Assembly: GCF_047496725.1 (NCBI RefSeq)
Contig: NC_132975.1
Location: 16,063,501 to 16,127,500, forward strand
Length of the DNA stretch: 64,000 nucleotides
Reading direction: 5' to 3'
From: Anoplolepis gracilipes
Taxonomy: Eukaryota; Arthropoda; Insecta; Hymenoptera; Formicidae
Shown: positions 57,309 to 64,000 of the stretch, piece by piece
Layout of the letters: each line of letters starts with the position of its first letter
How positions within the stretch are numbered: position 1 is the stretch's first letter
Notes under the pieces: generated by a model
What the model was told of the DNA's origin: nothing
Databases searched by the model: none
What the model saw: the letters and a program-made list of their open reading frames with translations, nothing else
Program-made: the position numbers and the translations under genes

Positions 57309-58694
57309 TTCTCGCTTTTTTCCTCTCTCTTTATTCATAATTTATATTATATTTGTATTATAATTGTATTTTGTAATTTGTAAGCAATAATTATCTATTA
57401 TCTTATTGCATTTTTATGCAATGTCTTAAAGGTTAGGTGCGGAACAAAATATACCTCAGTGTTAAATTAAATTATGCATCTTATTATTATAACATATACA
57501 TATATTTTATTGATCTTAAAACCAGACATATATTATTTTATTATTGGCTTCTTGTGTATAAGTATTGTTAAAAATAGTTATGTTATGCAGTTTTGTAAAC
57601 AACAAGGTATATTATATCTGTAGAAATGTCGATTGAGGGTTTAAATTATATCGGTATACAAGCAATTTTATATTTTTATATATAAAGAAACTTGGAGTCG
57701 CTAACTATTTCTTTCGTTTCTCTCATTGATACAATATAATTATCATCAAATAAAAGTTTGTTCAACATTGCGCGAACACAAGCCATCTTTCAAAGCTATG
57801 GTATTAAAGTCAATCTATTGCGAACTATGTATGTATGTCGAATTAGAAATGAAATTAGTGATCCAATTGAAACAATGAGAAACCATATCATCGACCTTTC
57901 ACTCTTCGATAATCTTTTCTATAAGTACAACTGGAAACGACATATAGACACTTTTCAAGGTCACATAAGATTTTGTTATAATATATTTATATAGTATAAA
58001 ATGTTATAATAGTATAATATTTTATTGTAATAAGAAAATTTAATTTATATTAGTAATTCCCTTGCAAATTAATATTTCAAAACAGCATTCTCGCTCTTTT
58101 TAAATTAAATCTTGTTTGCAAATAGATGATAGATAGACTTGGGAAAATATAGTTTTATTGAAAATTGATTTTAGATATTATAGAAGAATATCTAATAAAA
58201 CTCGAGGGGTATCACACACATAATGAGAAATATATATTATATTATACATTATATGATTATATTATATTTATCCTCAAATTTATTGTATTCTCTATTTATG
58301 TTTAATCCTTTGTTGTTCAAAATGTTCAAAACCATACCAATAGTAGCTTCTAACAATTCACGAAATAAAATATAAAAACATTTTTTACTAAAAGTTTAAT
58401 ATTTAAATAGATAAATAAACTATGAGATGTATAACTAATTATTTTATAGAAGATTGAATGAACAAAAATAAAAGCATGCTTAAAAAATAAATATGTCGTA
58501 AAAGAGCTTTGACAGAAATATTCGAAAAAAGTGTTATGCGCAGCGTTACACATCAGCATATACATACATATTGTCGTGTACTATTATTACTAACAGTTCT
58601 CCCTTTTCGTTCTAGCTTTCGTTCTAGCTGCGCATAGACTTCCGCCTCGACCGCAGGTTACCGTAGCCCATATCTGCTTCGAATGATACATACG

Positions 58695-58742
<48 letters not shown>

Positions 58743-59822
58743 GCAAATATATGAATTACCTAATATCTATAGTTTCATCTATCTAGTATCTAGATTTTTA
58801 CATACGTTAAATCATCTTGATATAACGATGCAATGACGTGAAGAAAAAAAAAAAAAAAAAAAAACAAATTTTAGATATATTTTCACGCTTGATAAAATTT
58901 ACACTTATAATTATGTACATATACATGCGTACAAAGATACTTTCCTTTCTACTACTTTCGGTTGGCAAGCTGGTTGCTGCAGCCACGGTTTCGAACTGTG
59001 TTGGTTAGAAAGGTGATACCATTCGTTTGCACAGTACGTTTGCGGATTTCTCAATCGACAGCGATACAAGCATGAGATTTTTTGTCTTGATCGCATCGTA
59101 TCTATGATCTCTATCACAAGTAATTTTGTGTCCAAAATAAACAAATAATCTCCGAGATCGACTAATGACAACAATTGCAACTATAAGATGAGTTCACATG
59201 AAATTCACGCTTCTTGATTTGCAAATAAACTGATATATAAAAAATGACAAGTGTCATTTTTACAAGGATCATAATTATCACTGGAAACGTAACTAACTAC
59301 TCTATTATATAAGTATATAAAAGTTACGTACTATATAAAAGTTGTAGACAAAAGTAGTCAGTTAACAAAATTAATGTAACTTGTTGAAACTATATCTATC
59401 TGTCTACCTGTATGTTATATATCATTATATATTGTACATATACCTACATATATACATATAACATATAACTAAATTAGTTTTAGAAAAAATTAAAAATTAG
59501 TAAACATTTAATTTTTAAATGCAATTTACACTGACTGAAAATTAAGAATGTATTTAGAATGATACCGATATAAAATGCATACACACACGTGAGTAAAAAT
59601 CGAATCCGCTATTTTCGTAATTCCGTGCATGGAAGATGTCGATAATACGCAATCATCTACATATGATTGCAATATATCAATAATAATAAAAAGAAGGAAA
59701 TGTATTTCTTAATTTGATGCTTTTTTCATTGTGAAGTGAAAGATCATGAAATGTGGATTCTTGAGTTCTTATTGTATCGGCATAACGAGAGGGAAATTAG
59801 AGGAAAGAGGGAGGGAGGGAGG

Positions 59823-59888
<66 letters not shown>

Positions 59889-60793
59889 CCGGCTTCTCGT
59901 ACGATCATCAGTACGTAGATTCCTTTCAAAGGTGAGAAAATTTCATAACCCTGCATTATTGAAAAAGATGTTTTGTAGCGGTGTCTAAAGAGAAAAAAAT
60001 ATGAAAAAATTCGCGAAAAAATTAAACTACGTAACAAAATATATCGAATAGAAATTTGAAAGGTTGCAGTATGCAGTCTTTATGTAAACATGTGTCAGGA
60101 AAGAGCAGCTTTCTATCGATTTAATACATAAACATTATCATTGATATATTGCTACAACTGAGCATAGTATAATTATATTAAAATCAATTTAAAATGCGAT
60201 AATATTTCAGTTATATCTCGAGAATATATTAATAGAAAACAATCATGATGTACATACATACTATAAAATTGTAAATTTTACGATTGTAGAAATGTTGTAC
60301 TGTTTTTTTAATTTCTATATGTATATGTAAAATGTAGATAATCTTTGGATTTGTAAATAAACACCTTACTATGTAAAGCGTAGTACTAGCTTTACGCAAG
60401 TATAAATCTAACACCGGAAGTACAATTGGTCAATGACCTGGAAAGTCGATGCAATTCCCTGGTGATTTACGACAGTTTATACATCCTTGCTTCTCCATTA
60501 TAGCTAAGTAAATCAAAACTGCTATCTACAAACTTTGAAAACAGATTGGCTTTTTTTATCATCGAATAGGAAATGTCGATATATACTTTCGTAAACTTTA
60601 ATCAATGCATTATTTTCATTTTTTATCTAAAATTTCTGTATGAAATAGAGTATATGAAATATCAAGTATCAATTGTTAACATAACTTTTAATATTTAATT
60701 AAAATTGTTTATATAATATATATAACTTTTTAATTTGAAACTGATAATCTTTGTTATGTCAAAGTTATAGTAAATTTTAACAGTTTATATATG

Positions 60794-60829
<36 letters not shown>

Positions 60830-61424
60830 CTTATTAAAATATATAATATTTAAAAACTACAATCCTTTTTTATAATACAAGCGATTTTATATAAAATCTC
60901 TGTTAAAGTTTATCTACTTAAACATTTATAACAGAATAGAAATGCACGCACACACACGCACGCACACATACGCACGCACACACACGCACGCACACACACG
61001 CACGCACACACACGCACGCACACACACGCACGCGCGCGCGCAGTTTTTATCAAACGAAAAAGTAAAGTGTGCGATTTTTTTATACTTTTCGTGTACAAAA
61101 AAAATACCAAAAACATATTTGCATTATGCAATAAAATAAGAATCCGAAATGTATTTTTTAAACTTTTCGCGAAAGCTCCAATTCAATAGCGGATTCGTTT
61201 TTTCGCACAAAACTCACATACGCATTTTGCAATAAGAAGCACACTCATGAAATATCGTCGCACGTACACTTTGCAACATATTATTCACAGGGAAGATGGA
61301 AAAAAAAACAATGGAAACAATGAGCGTAAACACTTTTACAGAGAAATAGGTTGAAAAATCTCATTCGTTTTTTACTGTTAAAACGTATTATATCGCACTC
61401 ACCTGTAAAAATAAGCAGCCACAT
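49130..61424 (-). CDS. large secreted Ala/Gln-rich protein with remote signal-peptide exon (gene D)
   Basis: Three exons join in phase: 61424-61403, 53468-53266 and 51124-49130, giving 739 residues. Exon 1 is only 22 bases; joined to exon 2 it yields MWLLIFTGLLTVSFGEE, a good signal peptide that neither exon makes alone. Exon 2 continues VSSSTNVDDIVLLEINIKDP. The large exon starts LSPEYLAVLRQFTG and has Gln/Tyr/Pro-rich and Ala/Gln/Glu/Lys-rich parts (AQAEAQALAFQKVAQASYQK, RRLQTDAEYKAHADAIRQVE). A Thr/Ser-rich linker precedes a C-terminal part with LTIEEIIDQDQFNNPQVVRI and LNQEELSALINAGYSVTPIP. It looks like an extracellular structural or cuticle-associated protein; no named family is recognised. 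The introns are 7.9 kb and 2.1 kb. Open frames on the opposite strand are shadows. Confidence 0.8.
51125..53265. other. intron 2 of gene D
   Basis: It carries (AT)n at 52045-52091, a TATCCAATAT tandem repeat at about 52468-52510, and a long (GT)n at 52582-52653. A less AT-rich island lies at about 51720-51930 (CGCGGCTTGATAAAATTCG, GGGTGTGGCTGTACCAGTAC). No exon with matching splice sites was recognised in the island. Confidence 0.5.
52582..52653. repeat. (GT)n microsatellite
   Basis: A perfect 72-base GT run preceded by a short (AT)n tract, inside intron 2 of gene D. Confidence 0.97.
53627..54352. repeat. 726-bp foldback element with internal direct repeat
   Basis: The ends ATACAGGATGG and CCATTCTGTAT are inverted, followed by paired CCAGACTTCGTGATCTTATA / TATAAAATCACGAAATCTTGG blocks. 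The subterminal block (CCAGACTTCGTGATCTTATA ... CTTAAAAAGTTAGCG) is repeated directly at 54124-54212 (CCAGACTTTATGATCTGATA ... TTAAAAAAGTTAGCG). No coding sequence is present. Confidence 0.8.
54438..54843. repeat. 406-bp foldback element
   Basis: Long imperfect arms: TTTTATAAGTCACGCC ... TTCTTTAAAGAGTTACAATC ... GGATAACTAAAA at the left pairs with TTTTAGTTATCC ... GATTGTAACTTTTAAAGAAG ... GGCGTGACTTGTGAAA at the right. Inner arms (AAAAAAGGTAAAAACACG against CGCGTTTTTTTACCTTTTT) continue the fold almost to the centre. Confidence 0.85.
59817..59885. repeat. (GA)n tract
   Basis: GGGA tetramers pass into a perfect GA run of more than 50 bases. The resulting Arg-Glu frame on the plus strand and Ser-Leu frame on the minus strand are artefacts. 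Confidence 0.97.
60944..61117. repeat. (CACACG/CACGCA)n tract plus 75-base unique unit, left member of an inverted pair
   Basis: A CA-rich tract ends in GCGCGCGCGC and is followed by AGTTTTTATCAAACG, AAAAGTAAAGTGTGCGATTT and TATACTTTTCGTGTACAAAA. The same 75-base unit stands in reverse orientation at 62325-62402. The pair brackets the promoter and first exon of gene D. Confidence 0.85.
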
Positions 61425-61462
61425 AGTGAGAGCAAATGAGTGACGCAGCGCTGAGCGAATGT

Positions 61463-61493
61463 TGAGTAAATGTGAATTTCTAGGGGCTTTATA
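61463..61493 (-). promoter_or_regulatory. TATA box and initiator for gene D
   Basis: On the minus strand CTATAAAGCCCC has its TATAAA starting at 61493, and TTACTCAACATT has an initiator A at 61463, 30 bases downstream. A 5' leader of 39 bases would follow before the ATG at 61424. The match to the TATAAA consensus and the short distance to a signal-peptide ATG make this the best-supported promoter in the window. Confidence 0.7.
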
Positions 61494-62267
61494 GACCAAA
61501 GAGAAAGGCCGCGCCTGCAATCCGGATTAGGTGGGGTTCTTCTATCTGCCACTTTTCCATGGCATATTGTGTACTCAAGTGCATATTAAGTTATATATGC
61601 AATGGGTCTGGCAATGGGACTTGGGACTTCTTCATTTTCGTTATCTTCAACTATTAGGCATACATTTGATCGGAACCTTACCTTTGTTATTTGAATGAAA
61701 TGTAAGATGTAGCAATGAATTTTGATTATCATCAGTATATTGTTAGTAAAGACTAATGGACAGAATTTAGAATAAGAGATAGAACACATTTACATATATA
61801 CAATATATATACAATAGTAGATGTAATTTTGCGATTCTCTTTGTTTGATTTTCAAAGTTTGGATCAGTGCTAAGCGCTATATTAGAGTTGACTATCAATA
61901 TGCAACCATATCCGCCTCTATCGATAGATTTTATTTATAATATCACATGTATGTATGTTGTATAAGTTACATTGTACATTAAATTTGCGCAATGCACGTG
62001 TGCACTTGAGCTGATGTGACTCTCTAAGTGCATACGAAAGACCGTTATACAATACAAATGCGATTGCTTTGCTCGCCATACGAACTGTCGTGGGAAAAAT
62101 AATCGATTGAAGGGGAAAGACTGGAAGGAATAGATTGGATATATATGTATATTAGGCGAATATACATATGTTTTCCAAGTCCTTCTCGTTTCGTTATCCA
62201 ATGATTCGTCGTGAGTAAATTTATATTAATCTTTTACACATGTACGTATGTATAAGCGGATTATGTA

Positions 62268-62324
<57 letters not shown>

Positions 62325-62325
<1 letters not shown>

Positions 62326-62537
62326 TTTTTGGTATTTTCTTTATACACGAAAAGTATAAGAAAATTGCACACTTTACTTTTACGTCCTTTGATAAAACTG
62401 CGCGCGCACACACACGCGCACGCACACACACGCGCACGCACACACACGCGACGCACACACACGCACACACACGCACACGCACACACACGCGCACGCACAC
62501 ACACGCACACACACACACACACGCGCACGCACACACG

Positions 62538-62570
<33 letters not shown>

Positions 62571-62572
62571 AG
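62325..62572. repeat. 75-base unique unit plus (CA/CG)n tract, right member of an inverted pair
   Basis: TTTTGGTATTTTCTTTATAC, ACGAAAAGTATAAGAAAATT and GCACACTTTACTTTT, then GATAAAACTGCGCGCGC, is the reverse complement of the unit at 61035-61117. A 170-base CA/CG-rich tract follows and abuts the foldback at 62571. Confidence 0.85.
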
Positions 62573-63168
62573 GATGTTTTATTTTAAATAATACGGTCGA
62601 ATATCTGGTAATGAAAAGGACAAAAGTTGTTTAAAAAAAGGTAGAAAAAAGATATAAAGATTTTTTTTTCATATAAATTGATTCGCAATATTATATGTAT
62701 ATATTGTTAATATATGTATCGCAATTTTCATATATTTTAAAAAAATGACTATGTGTTTTTTTTATACTAATTGATTTCTCACATTATTCTGTGTATTAAA
62801 GTATTGAGTCAAGATAATCGAAAAATGAATATTTTACAAGATATTTCAAAATTTATGTAAAATTTTATCAAATTAAAGTATAAAACATCGTAAATTATTT
62901 AATTTTTAGCTATCTGCTCATACTCTTATAACTTTTTACTTAGAATACTGCGGAATCGATTTATATATAATAAAGTCAAGGTTTTTTTTTGAAAAATTAA
63001 CAATAAGTTGACTTTTTCATAACCTTGGCACCAACCTATAATCAAGGTCACTGATATTTTTCTTTTTTTTCCCCTCCTTTGAAACAACTTTTGTCCGAAA
63101 CATTTTTTTCTAACTCCTTGATTTCTAGATATTTGATTGTATGTCAATTAAAATAAAATATTCTATGT
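62571..63168. repeat. 598-bp foldback element
   Basis: The left end AGGATGTTTTATTTTAAATA, then ACGGTCGAATATCTGGTAAT and AAAAGTTGTTTAAA, is inverted at the right end as AACAACTTTTGTCCG, CCTTGATTTCTAGATATTTG, then ATTAAAATAAAATATTCT. The right half is shared with the copy at 45700-45945, and the extreme end with 22490-22535. Confidence 0.8.
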
Positions 63169-63192
63169 ATATACAGTAAAAGATATAATTCC

Positions 63193-63309
63193 AGCAGGGT
63201 TAAGATGCGCATGTGTTATGATGTGCTGTCTTTTTTTTTTTACTTATTAAGAAAGAAAAAGACAGCCATATCGTAACACATGCGTTAAAAGTTAAAAAAT
63301 AGCCCTGCA
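63193..63309. repeat. 117-bp foldback element
   Basis: CAGCAGGGTTAAGATGCGCA, then TGTGTTATGATGTGCTGTCTTTTT, pairs with AAAAAGACAGCCATATCGTA, then ACACATGCG and AAAAAATAGCCCTGCAG. Nearly the whole element is one hairpin. Confidence 0.8.
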
Positions 63310-64000
63310 GGTCAAAAAAGAAAAATTTGAAACATTTTTACATTTCTTATATTGTCAACGTCTATTCGTGTAAACTTTAAATATTTTAAAGCAAGAAATA
63401 ATTATAAATAATAAGAAACTTTTAAGAATAAAAATTTTTTTTTTTTTGAGAGTCTAAATTATTCAATGTTATTCAAATCAGCTGGCATCTGATCCAGATA
63501 TCGATGATTGTTTTCTTTTTTTTTACAAAACTATGGCACGTCGCCATATCTTTACTGTGATGTTATGCTTTCGTATTACAGTCTTACGCTGTTTATTAGT
63601 CGTAAGTGAGCGTATAAAGAGCTTATAATGAAACCCCGATTGCACTAGTTTGAACAATCAGGCAATAACAAAATTAGGTAGAACGATAAGTGTTGACTAA
63701 CAAGTATTTTACTAATTTCATTTTCAACAATTGTCTTGTAGGAAAAAGTGTGAGCAATGTAACGATATAATGTTATTTGTTATTAGCTACAAGTATATTA
63801 ATAATTTTCAATTTGTCTAGATTTATCTCTCTTTTTATTGAAAATCAAATTTTTTACTAGTATGTACTTACTCTTGAATTAAAAATTGCTTTATAGCACA
63901 TTGAAAAAAATTTTGAGCTTGTGTTATTTTATATTATATTATAAAGTAGAGATTGTGTGTGACTTTATTAAACTGTTTTACTCTAAATAATTGCGAAACG

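Larger units (their letters stand above)
53469..61402. other. 7.9-kb first intron of gene D
   Basis: It holds two foldback elements (53627-54352 and 54438-54843), microsatellites (54905-54950 AT, 57247-57307 CT, 58697-58739 AT, 59817-59885 GA) and two less AT-rich islands at about 55060-55260 and 56020-56300. The second includes GAACGCGCGCTCGCGCGCGC. No other gene with support was found. The 89-residue minus-strand frame at 58911-59180 is discussed under rejected items. Confidence 0.5.
61494..64000. other. upstream flank of gene D to the window end, no gene recognised
   Basis: AT-rich DNA with an (AT)n tract at 62274-62318, a CA/CG tract at 62400-62572, a foldback at 62571-63168 and a small foldback at 63193-63309. 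Short frames here show no domain, signal peptide or splice-supported extension. Confidence 0.5.

Noticed and set aside
57758..57994. 78-codon plus-strand frame MFNIARTQAIFQSYGIKVNL...
   Set aside because: There is no signal peptide, domain, splice sites or similarity I recognise, and chance frames of this length are common here.
58911..59180. 89-residue minus-strand frame with several cysteines (SCLYRCRLRNPQTYCANEWY), slightly reminiscent of a TIMP or small cysteine-rich peptide start
   Set aside because: There is no signal peptide, no convincing splice partner and no second matching motif. It lies inside the first intron of gene D. The similarity is to one short stretch only.

Overview
The window is nuclear DNA of an insect, most probably a hymenopteran and perhaps an ant. 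It is AT-rich, its genes have short exons with GT-AG introns, it is crowded with dinucleotide and hexanucleotide microsatellites, and it carries many small foldback (MITE-like) elements. No rRNA, tRNA, CRISPR array or bacterial-style operon was seen. All gene models below were built by hand from reading frames, splice consensus and phase matching.

Layout. At 124-209 is the last exon of a gene entering from the left, possibly calpain/penta-EF-hand-like. A block of conserved single-copy genes follows, separated by short spacers: an RDH11/12-like membrane short-chain dehydrogenase (2601-4081, +), a HRG1/SLC48A1-type heme transporter (5196-6665, +), a PEX11-type peroxisome proliferation factor (7322-8379, -), ARL6IP1 (10407-12365, -), the E2 enzyme UBE2S (13392-14869, +) and the mRNA export adaptor ALYREF (16352-18704, -). 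Between 19 and 26 kb lie transposon remains: an internally deleted THAP/P-element-like transposase, a second broken THAP domain, and three related foldback elements. A complete CYP6-like cytochrome P450 (23762-30411, +) has introns loaded with such elements, and its first intron appears to be GC-AG.

The right half (32-61.4 kb) holds four genes for predicted secreted proteins. Two are divergently oriented, alanine-rich coiled-coil proteins of the DUF745 type (32018-36937, - and 39018-41542, +). One is a small unnamed secreted protein (43723-45323, -). One is a 739-residue Ala/Gln-rich secreted protein whose tiny signal-peptide exon lies about 8 kb upstream of the next exon (49130-61463, -). 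Three of the four have a recognisable TATA box and initiator, which suggests strong tissue-restricted transcription, for example in a gland or the epidermis. That role is inference. The remaining DNA is AT-rich spacer, microsatellite and foldback repeat.

The conserved genes act in separate housekeeping pathways (retinoid/lipid redox, heme transport, peroxisome division, ER shaping, ubiquitin chain extension, mRNA export). The secreted cluster is the part of the window with the least known biology.
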